Notes: generated by a model not told the origin, from the letters alone. Counted from the first letter of the stretch, positions 18,732-26,795 are shown. The stretch: 59,566 nucleotides of DNA from an uncultured Lachnospiraceae bacterium (GCA_947174495.1 CAMWJC010000010.1:1-59566), one strand, 5' to 3'. Made by a program: numbers and translations.

Positions 18732-19079
18732 AGGGGTTGCTCCTTTGACGAACTATCCAAAACTTTTAAGAGATGTTTCAGTATCGTTCCGATTCCGGAT
18801 ATTTTATCATTTTTAGGGTTTGCCTACAACACTTTTAGATATTTTATTGAGTTTGCCCCGATGCGTACCAGAGACGATATCGACCAGAAATATAGGATGG
18901 TAATTTATAATTATCAGAAACTTGCTAACAGTTTGAATATCGAACATGCTTGTGATATGATAAAGCTATAAACAATTTTGTTCAGTATATATTTCATACA
19001 GAAAAAGCGAAAGGGAAGAGGTATTTATGCCACTTCCCTATGTCATTATTATACTATAAAAAGTGCTGAAATTCAAGAC
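18732..19079. other. Intergenic stretch without a convincing gene
   Basis: This region lies between the minus-strand FliB-like start and the promoter of the next plus-strand gene. A plus-strand frame is open from inside the FliB gene to 18971 and ends in a 36-codon ATG-initiated piece (18864-18971) with no ribosome site. I regard it as spurious or as a relic. The promoter of the FliB-like gene should lie here, but I could not place it with confidence. Confidence 0.4.
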
Positions 19080-19108
19080 TTGTATCGTTTACTGATTGAG
19101 GGTATACT
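19080..19108 (+). promoter_or_regulatory. Sigma-A-type promoter for the uncharacterised trio
   Basis: TTGTAT (19080-19085), a 17-bp spacer and TATACT (19103-19108) form a good vegetative promoter 25 bp before the start of the next gene. An AAAGGAGG site follows at 19119-19126. Confidence 0.6.
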
Positions 19109-19133
19109 ACATATTTCAAAAGGAGGTATGTGT

Positions 19134-19670
19134 ATGGGTGAACAAAATTGGTTGGAGCTATTGAACAGTCAAACGTGGCTTAAACAAGTGCAAGCGACAA
19201 ATCAGTATACAGAAAAATTTGGATTGGCATTATCAGAAGAGGATACTGAACTTTTACTTGTGGAAAAGAATAATACACTTAAAGTCGAACGGAGGGTTGA
19301 ATTTGGACAAAGTATTTTGCCACAAATCATTTATGCATTTTGTGATTCTTCCTTTATAACACAGAATAATTATGTTGAAACATTGATACGGTTGCAGGAA
19401 ATATTTTATCTTTACAAAAATGAAATGCAGGACGAAATTACAGATGACGAACTTATTCATTTTATGAAAGAACAATTTGAAGAGGTGTGCTATGGAGATT
19501 TAGACTATCTTGAAGGGACTTGCTTAGATGTTTTTGCGCAGGCTATCAGAGCAGGTTATAGAGGATATCAAAAGACACAAGGTTATGGAGAATTTGAAAA
19601 ATTTGATATTGTCCAAAGATGGGATAAGGAACTGTATTTAGAAACGCTAAGAGAACTCTGCTGGAGGTAG
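19134..19670 (+). CDS. Uncharacterised protein, probable DUF6323 family
   Basis: This 178-residue soluble protein begins at ATG 19134, seven bases after AGGAGG; the longer frame upstream carries the promoter and is untranslated. It has no signal peptide or membrane segment. Visible features are a LALSEEDTELLLVEKNNTL start, an RVEFGQSILPQIIYAFCDSSFI helix pair (read in parts) and a C-terminal segment ending in DKELYLETLRELCWR. From memory it resembles proteins labelled DUF6323, which in Clostridia sit next to a DUF6179 protein, as here; this name is tentative. It is followed five bases later by that neighbour, so the two are probably a functional pair of unknown role. Confidence 0.6.
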   Translation: MGEQNWLELLNSQTWLKQVQATNQYTEKFGLALSEEDTELLLVEKNNTLKVERRVEFGQSILPQIIYAFCDSSFITQNNYVETLIRLQEIFYLYKNEMQDEITDDELIHFMKEQFEEVCYGDLDYLEGTCLDVFAQAIRAGYRGYQKTQGYGEFEKFDIVQRWDKELYLETLRELCWR

Positions 19671-19675
19671 ATATT

Positions 19676-20512
19676 ATGGATTATCAAATGGAAGAACTGC
19701 TTCCTATCGTTTCTGAACTGGCACAAAAATATGCTGGTTACGAAAGTACATCTATCACTTATGAGAAAGCGCAGTCACTTATGGAAGCTGTTTTATTTTG
19801 CTTAAGTGAATATAACAATTCATATACAAACAGTCTTGTACATAGGGATATTTCTGTAAAAGAGCAATATAATATAGGCGCAAAACTTTTATTTGAAAAA
19901 GTGGAGGACATCAGAAAGATTTTTAATGAGATTTCCTTTCAATTTGAGGACTTTGGGGTTAAGTGCCTATACGATACAGTGCAAAAGGGTATTCCACAAT
20001 TTTTGGAATGGTATGATATAAAATTTTGCCCACAAAATGCGATTATGACTTTGGATTATCCATTACTTATTGATTGCAGTTCCTTGAAAGGAGGAGACGC
20101 AGTTTATAAGTATATCCGGGCTATACAGATAGAACAACAATTTTTAGGTGCGTTTGACAGGAATTATGTCGTGTCAGTTTTAGAAAAATATAATTCTGAA
20201 TACCGGGATATGATAGAAAACATATGCAGTATTGTATTGACAAATATAATCGGTCATATTGCAATTAAAAAATCGTTTAATAAGACTGAATTTCTGTATG
20301 AAGAATATCTTCAATTATCAAAAGTATTTGGAGGGAAATCAATTTCAGATATAGAGAAAGTTGTAAAAGAGCTTATTAAGAAAATGGTGAGTCAGTTTTA
20401 TGAAAATGATATGAATATATTTGAATATCTATGTTATGAAACGAATAATATAGCGGTACGTATTTTTACAGCAAATCAACATGGACAATTAAGCAAGGTT
20501 TTTGTGTTATAA
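19676..20512 (+). CDS. Uncharacterised protein, probable DUF6179 family
   Basis: This 278-residue, mainly helical soluble protein lies five bases downstream of the previous gene; the GGAGG at the end of that gene serves as its ribosome site. Distinctive parts are a FSEYNNSYTNSLVHRD-like N-terminal helix (LSEYNNSYTNSLVHRDISVK) and a central AIMTLDYPLLIDCSSLKGGDA segment that looks like a conserved core. No catalytic motif is evident. Adjacent DUF6323/DUF6179 pairs are recalled from other Clostridia, which supports a joint function, but none is known to me. The last codons overlap the open frame of an acetyltransferase relic. Confidence 0.6.
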   Translation: MDYQMEELLPIVSELAQKYAGYESTSITYEKAQSLMEAVLFCLSEYNNSYTNSLVHRDISVKEQYNIGAKLLFEKVEDIRKIFNEISFQFEDFGVKCLYDTVQKGIPQFLEWYDIKFCPQNAIMTLDYPLLIDCSSLKGGDAVYKYIRAIQIEQQFLGAFDRNYVVSVLEKYNSEYRDMIENICSIVLTNIIGHIAIKKSFNKTEFLYEEYLQLSKVFGGKSISDIEKVVKELIKKMVSQFYENDMNIFEYLCYETNNIAVRIFTANQHGQLSKVFVL

Positions 20513-20514
20513 TT

Positions 20515-20610
20515 GTTACCACCGCAGGTGAAGGCATGCTTCCGAAGTTTTATGAGAGATATGGTTTCAAAAAAGAAAGTGGAGTCATTCTGATGGGGCT
20601 TGAAATTTAA
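20515..20610 (+). pseudogene. C-terminal relic of a GNAT-family acetyltransferase
   Basis: A frame different from the preceding gene reads VTTAGEGMLPKFYERYGFKK then a short tail to TAA at 20608. The FYERYGFKKE segment is the typical last strand-helix of GNAT acetyltransferases. No N-terminal acetyl-CoA-binding part is present upstream, where the DUF6179-like gene sits, so only about 32 codons survive. This suggests a deletion or recombination junction at about 20512. Confidence 0.55.
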
Positions 20611-20640
20611 TCACTAAATCAGGATGTGGAGGAAGATTAT

Positions 20641-21438
20641 ATGACATTGTTAGAAAAGTATCAAAATTTTCTCGTGAATAATACAAGACCAGAATTTCAG
20701 CCCAAATCGTTAAGCCTTTCGGCAGAGGGTTGGAAGTTGCTGATAAGAGAAAATCTTACACCGCTTATTGAAGAAAAACTACAGATGCGCCAAATTGGTG
20801 ACTATATATGGGCATCAGAATATGAAGACGGCAGGAGAAAAGTGCTTTCACTTTTTAAAATAAACGATGCGTATGCAACCTTGCAATGGGGCTGGAATTT
20901 TGACTTTGTACCAAGAATTACTTCCGGGAAGAAAATTGTCTGGGCAAGAACGGACAAATCTGTCTATATGCATATTTATGAGGTTTCGGATGAATTTTCA
21001 GGATGTGCTTTGGAAAACAAAAAGCAAAATGCAGGGAAACTTCGACAGAGCAGTTTTTTCAAAATGCTCTGTGGTGTGAAGAATAAGAAGCAGAATGCAA
21101 GAGAAATGACAATCCTGTCACGATGCGAGATCGATATAAATAACATTGAAAAGGGGTTGGAAGAAAAAATAAAACAACACAAGTCCGTATTTCTTTATCT
21201 GCTGCCGCTTATCGTGGAATACTATAAGAACACAGCTACTTACGAAAAAATACTGACAAGGATTGAACAAAATATGCAAACCAGTTACTATCGCTTCATA
21301 AACAGAGATAGTATGATCGTATATCCTTTTATTGAGAAGCGCATAGGAATGAGGGAAAAGGCATTCCGTGATTTTGAGTCGATTACGTTTGACGATGAAA
21401 ATTTAAAATCCAAACTTTTGGATATTTTAACCAACTAG
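20641..21438 (+). CDS. Hypothetical protein
   Basis: I do not recognise this 265-residue protein. The start ATG at 20641 follows GGAGGAAG; a GTG at 20626 overlaps that site and is rejected. It has no signal peptide or membrane segment. The N-terminal half is rich in aromatic residues (LQWGWNFDFVPRI, then KIVWARTDKSVYMHIYEVSD). The middle has two near-copies of a basic NKKQNA motif, about 27 residues apart (ENKKQNAGK and KNKKQNARE), encoded by similar DNA. The C-terminal half is helical. It ends before a 300-bp non-coding stretch. It may belong with the two genes before it. Confidence 0.6.
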   Translation: MTLLEKYQNFLVNNTRPEFQPKSLSLSAEGWKLLIRENLTPLIEEKLQMRQIGDYIWASEYEDGRRKVLSLFKINDAYATLQWGWNFDFVPRITSGKKIVWARTDKSVYMHIYEVSDEFSGCALENKKQNAGKLRQSSFFKMLCGVKNKKQNAREMTILSRCEIDINNIEKGLEEKIKQHKSVFLYLLPLIVEYYKNTATYEKILTRIEQNMQTSYYRFINRDSMIVYPFIEKRIGMREKAFRDFESITFDDENLKSKLLDILTN

Positions 21439-21551
21439 GAGAGAATTATGAAAAAGCGCTTTTGATACTTTAGGCGTCGTACACAAGAAATCTGTTTGCT
21501 AAGTTTATGCCTGCTTTATGTTGAGTGAAAACACAATAGGATAAGCACAGA

Positions 21552-21573
21552 GGGGTTGTCGGAAGACAACCCC
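21552..21573 (+). terminator. Perfect 9-bp hairpin with GGAA loop, possible terminator
   Basis: GGGGTTGTC (21552-21560), loop GGAA, GACAACCCC (21565-21573). No clean T-run follows, so termination is uncertain. The rest of 21439-21676 holds no convincing gene. On the minus strand, AGGAG precedes a 13-codon ORF beginning MGNTRMRPRINLS (about 21641 down to 21600), too short to support. Confidence 0.4.
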
Positions 21574-21676
21574 ATTATGTTGAAGTCTTATTGGATCTTA
21601 ATTAACTCAAATTTATCCGTGGGCGCATTCTTGTGTTTCCCATGATATTCACTCCTTATTTTTTTGAAAAAAGAAC

Positions 21677-21707
21677 TTGACTGTAAACCTTGTTGATACC
21701 TTATATT
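21677..21707 (+). promoter_or_regulatory. Promoter with 19-bp spacer, likely MerR-regulated
   Basis: TTGACT (21677-21682) and TATATT (21702-21707) are separated by 19 bp instead of 17. Over-long spacers are the hallmark of promoters that MerR-family activators untwist, and a MerR-family regulator is encoded in the same cluster (23051). The spacer is not a clear palindrome apart from GTA...TAC ends (21683-21685 region), so the operator is inferred. Confidence 0.5.
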
Positions 21708-21738
21708 TCAAGAAAAAATTTTGTAAGGAGGACGTGAC

Positions 21739-22452
21739 ATGAATGCTTTGGTGCAAACCAATAATCTCACGAAACAGTATGGAAAACATAAGGTTGTAAA
21801 CAGTGTGAATTTATCAGTCAAAAAAGGAGAAATTTATGGTCTGATCGGAAGAAACGGTGCAGGAAAAACTACTGTTTTAAGGTTAATCAGTGGATTGGCA
21901 AAACCCACAGAGGGGGATATATGTTTATTTGGACAAAATAGACATAATACGGTTTATGTGCAGAATCGTGTGGGGATATTGATTGAAAATTCGGGAATTT
22001 ACCCGAATATGAGCGCAAAAGATAATATAAGGCTGAAATGTTTAGCAATGGGCATTTCAAGCAAAAGTTATATTGCAGAACTTTTGGAAGGTGTGGGGCT
22101 GTCGGCTGCCAGTAAGAAAAAGGTCAAGCATTTTTCTGTTGGAATGAAACAGCGGTTAGGCATTGCATTGGCTTTAGTTGGAAATCCTGAATTGGTTATT
22201 TTAGACGAGCCTGTCAATGGTCTTGATCCACAAGGTATGGCTGAAATCAGGGAGATAATTGTCCGGCTAAATGCTGAGCAAAATATTACATTTATTATAT
22301 CAAGCCATATTTTGGGGGAACTTTCAAAAATTGCTACCAGTTATGGGATCATTGAAAAAGGCGAATTGAAAAAGCAAGTTTTAAAAACAGAATTAACAGA
22401 AGATTTAGAGGAATATTTTTTTAGCTTAACGGGAGGTGTATCATATGACTAA
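21739..22452 (+). CDS. ABC transporter ATP-binding protein (lantibiotic/bacitracin-export type)
   Basis: This 237-residue ATPase has Walker A GRNGAGKTT, a signature region HFSVGMKQRLGIALAL and Walker B LVILDEPVNGLDPQGM. The sequence pattern, including GLIGRNGAGKTT and SGLAKPTEGDICLFG, is that of exporters for peptide antibiotics and self-protection (BcrA/LanF type). A strong AAGGAGG precedes ATG 21739. The matching permease gene that overlaps its 3' end is disrupted, so the transporter is probably no longer functional unless another permease supplies the channel. Confidence 0.88.
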   Translation: MNALVQTNNLTKQYGKHKVVNSVNLSVKKGEIYGLIGRNGAGKTTVLRLISGLAKPTEGDICLFGQNRHNTVYVQNRVGILIENSGIYPNMSAKDNIRLKCLAMGISSKSYIAELLEGVGLSAASKKKVKHFSVGMKQRLGIALALVGNPELVILDEPVNGLDPQGMAEIREIIVRLNAEQNITFIISSHILGELSKIATSYGIIEKGELKKQVLKTELTEDLEEYFFSLTGGVSYD

Positions 22453-23024
22453 GATGATAAAAATGGATTTATATCGTTTCTTTCGTTCTGTTTCCACATG
22501 GACAATTTTATTTGCTGATATAATGCTTGCATTTTTAAGTGTTATGTTGGTTTCTGCTAATACATCAATACAGATTTATTCTAACGCCGGAGAACTGCTG
22601 GCAGCACAAATAAATGGCGGCATGCTTATGGCAGTATGTTCAATGGCAGTTATTATATTTGTGAGCGCCAAGTATAAGAACGGTTTCATAAAAAATATTG
22701 CAAATCAGCTGCCCCGGCGTGAAATGTTGGTTTTTCCGGAAATCATAGTAACTGCTGCTTGTCTATATGCTGACCGGCAGCACAACTTTTACTATAGCAG
22801 CCGGACTTTTAATGGCATTTAAGATTTTGAATATTTTTTATGTACTTGCCCAGCGGTTTACCCGTTTCAATATAAATCAATACATGTTGGATTATAATAT
22901 CTTTCAGATAGGAATGGAAACTACAAAACCTATCTATACAAGGGCTGCTATTGTAGGACTGGTGTTTCTTTTGGCAGAAACTGTTTTATTATGCATGGCT
23001 ATGCACAAAAAGGATATTAAGTAG
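22445..23024 (+). pseudogene. ABC-2 type permease, frameshifted and internally shortened
   Basis: The first frame (22445-22822) reads a normal start (MTKMIKMDLYRFFRSVSTWT, a first membrane segment, a second segment and NQLPRREMLVFPEIIVTAA), then turns to nonsense. The homologous sequence continues in another frame from about 22767 (MLTGSTTFTIAAGLLMAF) and then jumps directly to a C-terminal part (QYMLDYNIFQIGMETT... AMHKKDIK) ending at 23024. So there is a one-base-type frameshift near 22755-22766 and a missing central portion; only about 190 of the usual roughly 240 residues remain. The GGAGGTG site before ATG 22445 is intact. It pairs with the ATPase upstream. Confidence 0.8.
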
Positions 23025-23050
23025 GTTTTCGGGATAAGGAGGTAAGCGTG

Positions 23051-23887
23051 ATGACGATAAAAGAAGTTGAGGAGCAGACAGGATTAACACGTTCCAACAT
23101 ACGTTTTTATGAAAAAGAAAAGCTTATTGAACCGTCACGAAATGATAAAAACGGATACAGAGATTATTCTGAAAGAGACGTTGAAAACATTAAAAAAATT
23201 GCTTATTTGCGTACATTGGAAATTTCCATAGAAGATATTCGCAGTATCATATCCGATAAAGTGTCTTTGACAGAAATTATTGAAAAGCAAACTCAAACGA
23301 TTCAAGCACAAATTGAGGGTTTGAATATCGCAAAAATCATGTGCGAAAGAATGCTTGAGGCTGGAAATGTCAGTTTTGATGAATTACAGGTTGAAAGATA
23401 TGTAACAGATTTGGAGACCTATTGGAGCGATAATAAGCCTGTTTTCAAACTGGATTCAGTCAGCTTCTTGTATATATGGGGCAGCCTCATTACATGGGCA
23501 ATTATTACATCGCTATGTTTGATCATCGGGATATTATCATATTCGAAATTGCCGTCTGAAATCCCTGTTCAGTGGGACAATGGAATACCAACTTCGGTGG
23601 TAGATAAAAAATTTATTTTTGTATATCCGTTAGCCTGTATTGGTATCCGTTTTTTGTTAAGACCAGTTATTTATGTGAGATTGTTAATGAACCATCTTTA
23701 CGGAGAGCTTATAACGGAATATCTGTCAAACTATTTATGCTTTATTGCACTGTCAGTAGAGTTATTTTCCATATTGTTTGTATACAGATTGGTGAAAAGT
23801 GTAGTAGTTGTTTTATTAGCAGATACAGTCGTGCTTATTGGAATATTGCTTGCAAAAATCCATTGTCCTTTGCATGATATCCTTTAA
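23051..23887 (+). CDS. MerR-family regulator with membrane DUF1648-like C-terminal domain
   Basis: The N-terminal winged helix is clearly MerR type (TIKEVEEQTGLTRSNIRFYEKEKLIEPSRND, read in parts), followed by a coiled dimerisation helix. After residue 135 there are several hydrophobic segments around LPSEIPVQWDNGIPTSVVDKKF, which matches the DUF1648 motif of membrane proteins. A membrane-attached MerR regulator of this kind often senses cell-envelope stress or peptides and controls an adjacent ABC exporter; here that is the upstream operon with a 19-bp-spacer promoter. AAGGAGG precedes ATG 23051. The last residues overlap the convergent hydrolase gene by 72 bp, so the natural C-terminus may have been replaced. 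Confidence 0.8.
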   Translation: MTIKEVEEQTGLTRSNIRFYEKEKLIEPSRNDKNGYRDYSERDVENIKKIAYLRTLEISIEDIRSIISDKVSLTEIIEKQTQTIQAQIEGLNIAKIMCERMLEAGNVSFDELQVERYVTDLETYWSDNKPVFKLDSVSFLYIWGSLITWAIITSLCLIIGILSYSKLPSEIPVQWDNGIPTSVVDKKFIFVYPLACIGIRFLLRPVIYVRLLMNHLYGELITEYLSNYLCFIALSVELFSILFVYRLVKSVVVVLLADTVVLIGILLAKIHCPLHDIL

Positions 23888-24400
23888 ATTCTCGATATTT
23901 TTCAATATATCATTGCATTCGAGGGAATGATTGCATCCATCATATACAGTTAGCGGAATATGATTTGCATTTGAGAGCTGGATAATCTCATCTGTATTGC
24001 TACATGGATCAGATGTCCCGATAAAACCAATTGCATGATTTGGTGCAAAAAGGTAAGTTTGTGCTAAAGGCGTATACAGAACATGCCGTGCATGTTTTAA
24101 TCCATATTTCTCCGCAAACGATGTTGCAATGATTGTACCAATACTTTTTGAAATAAAGAGAATATCATCATAATCAGACCAGACAATATCAGCGAGTTCG
24201 GCTTCGGTCTGTGAAAACAGTACTTCATATGTTTCTTTCATTTTTTCGTCGTTACCGCGGATATTACCGCTGTTATATGTGTAGTTAATATTTCTATAAT
24301 TCTTATATCCCAGTTCACAGGCGATGCTCCTGCTATAATATAAAAGGGGTTTATCACAGTGGTATCCTGTACCTGGAAAGTAAACAGCTATCTTCGACAT
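23816..24400 (-). CDS. Alpha/beta hydrolase fold protein
   Basis: This 194-residue protein is read from the ATG at 24400, which AAAGGA precedes by seven bases; the frame extends further upstream without a ribosome site. It begins MSKIAVYFPGTGYHCDKPLL, with a first strand leading to an oxyanion-type loop. The nucleophile elbow is probably DDILFISKSIGTIIA (Ser in SKSIG, where the usual first Gly is Ser), the acid lies in FIGTSDPC and the histidine in DGCNHSLEC. These give a plausible Ser-Asp-His triad. The substrate is unknown. It is divergent from the tocopherol-cyclase-like gene, with a 138-bp shared control region containing two dyads. Confidence 0.7.
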   Translation of the reverse strand: MSKIAVYFPGTGYHCDKPLLYYSRSIACELGYKNYRNINYTYNSGNIRGNDEKMKETYEVLFSQTEAELADIVWSDYDDILFISKSIGTIIATSFAEKYGLKHARHVLYTPLAQTYLFAPNHAIGFIGTSDPCSNTDEIIQLSNANHIPLTVYDGCNHSLECNDILKNIENLKDIMQRTMDFCKQYSNKHDCIC

Positions 24401-24479
24401 AATATTTCCTTTCAGCTCTTTATATTTCTTCACAAAATAATACCATAGTCTGTTAGAAAAGGGAAGTAGTAATGGCAAA

Positions 24480-24502
24480 ATGAATAAGTCAGACTCATTC
24501 AT
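24480..24502. promoter_or_regulatory. 23-bp dyad, TetR-type operator candidate
   Basis: ATGAATAAGTC (24480-24490), a central A, and GACTCATTCAT (24492-24502) match as an inverted repeat at 10 of 11 positions. The ATGA(A/G)T...ACTCATTCAT pattern is typical of operators for small TetR/AcrR repressors. No TetR gene is in the window. It sits between two divergent genes and could control both. Confidence 0.5.
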
Positions 24503-24503
24503 G

Positions 24504-24524
24504 GAAAAATAAGCATTATTTTTC
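24504..24524. promoter_or_regulatory. Perfect 9-bp inverted repeat before the RBS
   Basis: GAAAAATAA (24504-24512), GCA, TTATTTTTC (24516-24524) immediately precede the GGAGG (24527-24531) of the next gene. It may be a second repressor site or a 5'-leader hairpin. Confidence 0.4.
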
Positions 24525-24538
24525 ATGGAGGCAGGCAT

Positions 24539-25384
24539 ATGTATGATTCCTTTTATGGCTGGTATTTGAAATGTCAGTCTGACACACAGACTTTAGCGGT
24601 AATACCTGCCATTCATAGCGCAGGGAGGAAGCGCACCTGTTCTATTCAGATTATTACGGATAATGACGCTTGGACAGTAACGTTTACTATAGATGTATTT
24701 CGACGGACAAAGGGGAATATTTTCATCGGAAAGAACCAATTCGGTAAAGAAGGTATTCGTTTAGCGATACACACATCGCAGCTGACTATTAAGGGAAAAT
24801 TGGATTTTGGGCCGCTTTGTCCCTTAAAATATGATATTATGGGACCGTTTGCATTAGTGCCATTTATGGAATGCCGCCATAGCGTGTGGAGTATGCGGCA
24901 TTCGGTTCGGGGAAATATGTGTATCAATGGACAAAAGTATTCTTTTCACAATGCCAGGGGATATTGGGAAGGAGACCAAGGCCGATCATTTCCAAAGGAG
25001 TATATCTGGACGCAATGCTTTTTTCCCGGCGGGTCTTTAATGCTGTCAGTGGCGGATATCCCCATGGCGGGTATTCATTTTACTGGTGTTATAGGTGCTA
25101 TATTATGGAAGGAGAAAGAGTACAGAATAGCTACTTATCTGGGAGCCAGGGTTGTTCAAATTCAAAACAATATGGTACGGGTCATACAGGGCAGCTTGGA
25201 ATTGGACGCTCAACTGCTGAAAACATCTGAATGTCCTCTTAGGGCTCCGGCAAAGGGAGATATGGTAAGGACAATTCATGAAAGTGCATCCTGCCGGGCT
25301 TTCTATCGATTTTGCAAAAAGGGATGTACTCTTTTTGCCTTTGAGACAGACAGGGCTTCTTTTGAATTTGAATTTATGATATGA
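24539..25384 (+). CDS. Tocopherol-cyclase-like / CrtC-type lipocalin-fold protein
   Basis: This 281-residue protein carries the motif GYWEGDQGRSFPKEYIWTQ, close to the E.D.GRSFP..Y.W.Q signature of proteins annotated as tocopherol cyclase family in Firmicutes. Around it are beta-rich segments (FALVPFMECRHSVWSM, GIHFTGVIGAILW). Plant tocopherol cyclases make chromanol rings; bacterial homologues of this short type have no established reaction, and their fold suggests binding or modifying a hydrophobic molecule. GGAGG lies seven bases before ATG 24539. It is followed 72 bp later by an MFS transporter in the same direction and is divergent from a hydrolase, suggesting a small module handling a lipid-like compound. 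Confidence 0.7.
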   Translation: MYDSFYGWYLKCQSDTQTLAVIPAIHSAGRKRTCSIQIITDNDAWTVTFTIDVFRRTKGNIFIGKNQFGKEGIRLAIHTSQLTIKGKLDFGPLCPLKYDIMGPFALVPFMECRHSVWSMRHSVRGNMCINGQKYSFHNARGYWEGDQGRSFPKEYIWTQCFFPGGSLMLSVADIPMAGIHFTGVIGAILWKEKEYRIATYLGARVVQIQNNMVRVIQGSLELDAQLLKTSECPLRAPAKGDMVRTIHESASCRAFYRFCKKGCTLFAFETDRASFEFEFMI

Positions 25385-25456
25385 TATGGGATACAGCAGG
25401 AGTGATACTTCGCGGGAAATCGAGCCCTGTGTTGGCATTAAGAGTGGGGAAATTCA

Positions 25457-26707
25457 ATGAAGGAAACGCTGAAAAATCGATTATATATAAAAATTTTAGT
25501 GGCGGATTTAATCTCAAATTTCGGAGATATACTTTATTATTTGGCGCTGCTGAATTACGTTCTTCAAATTGAGCAAAGTAATTTTGCCATTGCAATCATC
25601 AATGCATCTGAGATCATACCAATCCTATTTTCGTTTCTGCTTGGATATTTCGCGGATCAAAATCAAAAGCGTGTGGCGACTATAATAAAAACATTGGTCG
25701 TCAGAATAATTGCATATCTGTTCGTCGCTATCATAATGGGATTTAACCCGAGCCTTTTGATTGTAGCGGTGGTCAGCCTTGCTAATTTTATTTCTGATTT
25801 AGCCGGGCAATATGAGAATAGTCTATATTATCCGATCAGCAATCAAATCGTTAGGAATGAAGTGCGGGAAGAGGTTATGGCTTTCCGTCAGTCTCTTATG
25901 ATGAGCCTGAACGTTCTTTTTCAGGCGGTTGGGGGCGTACTAATCTGTTATGTATCATTCCGCCGTCTGGCAATGATCAATGCCTTTACCTTTGTGGTAA
26001 GCATGATGATTGTGGTTTGCTCAAAGACGGAAATGCAGAAGTATTGTCAAAACGAGGGGAGGCAGGCACCAAAGGAAAAGCAATCGATGAACCAACTTTT
26101 CCGTCAACTAAAGAAAGAATTAGCAGATGCAGTCAGACTCCTCTGGAAGATACCTAGAATCAAGGAAACTTTGGCGGTTATTCCCGTATTAAATGCGGGT
26201 CTTGCGGTGGTAACATCGATTGTGGTATTACATATGGCTGAGAATCCAGCTTTTTGCGTAATTAGTGCTGAAATCACCATTGCTCTTGTGACTATATTTG
26301 AAACGGCTGGGAGGATAGCAGGGAGCACGTTAACGATCTTTGCATTTAAAAAGATGAAACTGACTGATGCAATCAAAATTATACTGGTATTTATCATCAT
26401 TCTGTTTTTAGGAATTATTGTGCAAAATATCTATATTGTTTTGGCAGCCTTATTTATAGCAAGCTTATGGACTGGATGTGTTGATCCCAAAATGGGAGCG
26501 TTGATTTTTAATAATCTTGACAAAACAAAGCTGGCGACGGCGTTTGGTGGCATGACAACCTATTTCCAGTTGGGGGACATTGTATCCAAAATGCTTTTTT
26601 CTATCTTGGTAATGTGTTTCACCACAAAGACGACTGCAGGAGTTTACATATTGATCACGGTTCTTTCATTGGGATATATCATATTTCAGGACAAGGTTAA
26701 AAAGTAA
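25457..26707 (+). CDS. MFS transporter
   Basis: This 416-residue protein has about twelve hydrophobic segments and a typical MFS layout. The first helix is ILVADLISNFGDILYYLALL; the loop between helices 2 and 3 is LLGYFADQNQKRVATI (an A/G-x-x-x-D-[KR]-like motif in the form GYFADxxxKR). A longer central basic loop (residues about 190-230) follows, then a second six-helix half. Such proteins are usually proton-driven exporters of drugs or metabolites. GGGGAA precedes ATG 25457. It probably shares a transcript with the tocopherol-cyclase-like gene. Confidence 0.85.
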   Translation: MKETLKNRLYIKILVADLISNFGDILYYLALLNYVLQIEQSNFAIAIINASEIIPILFSFLLGYFADQNQKRVATIIKTLVVRIIAYLFVAIIMGFNPSLLIVAVVSLANFISDLAGQYENSLYYPISNQIVRNEVREEVMAFRQSLMMSLNVLFQAVGGVLICYVSFRRLAMINAFTFVVSMMIVVCSKTEMQKYCQNEGRQAPKEKQSMNQLFRQLKKELADAVRLLWKIPRIKETLAVIPVLNAGLAVVTSIVVLHMAENPAFCVISAEITIALVTIFETAGRIAGSTLTIFAFKKMKLTDAIKIILVFIIILFLGIIVQNIYIVLAALFIASLWTGCVDPKMGALIFNNLDKTKLATAFGGMTTYFQLGDIVSKMLFSILVMCFTTKTTAGVYILITVLSLGYIIFQDKVKK

Positions 26708-26724
26708 ATAGAGTAAATTTATTA

Positions 26725-26778
26725 TTGACATTAGGGACCACTCATTGTAGTCTGTATATAAGACCACAATGAGTGGTC
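26725..26778 (+). promoter_or_regulatory. Promoter overlapped by an 18-bp-arm dyad, probable BlaI operator
   Basis: TTGACA (26725-26730) is followed 17 bp later by a weak -10 TAGTCT (26748-26753). A strong inverted repeat covers the spacer and -10: left arm GACCACTCATTGTAGTCT (26736-26753), seven-base loop, right arm 26761-26778, matching at 17 of 18 positions. The inner half-sites TGTAGT / ACCACA recall BlaI/MecI/CopY operators (TGTAGT-type). The gene that follows is a BlaI-family repressor, so autoregulation is likely. The same dyad would also form a strong RNA hairpin and could terminate the MFS transcript. Confidence 0.55.
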
Positions 26779-26795
26779 TTTAGGATGAAGGGAAC

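Noticed and set aside
18498-18971. A 157-codon plus-strand frame running out of the FliB-like gene.
   Set aside because: The first half is antisense to FliB; the last 36 codons have no ribosome site.
25385-25456. Possible regulatory hairpin between the tocopherol-cyclase-like gene and the MFS gene.
   Set aside because: No dyad of more than five bases, and the spacing is ordinary for an operon.
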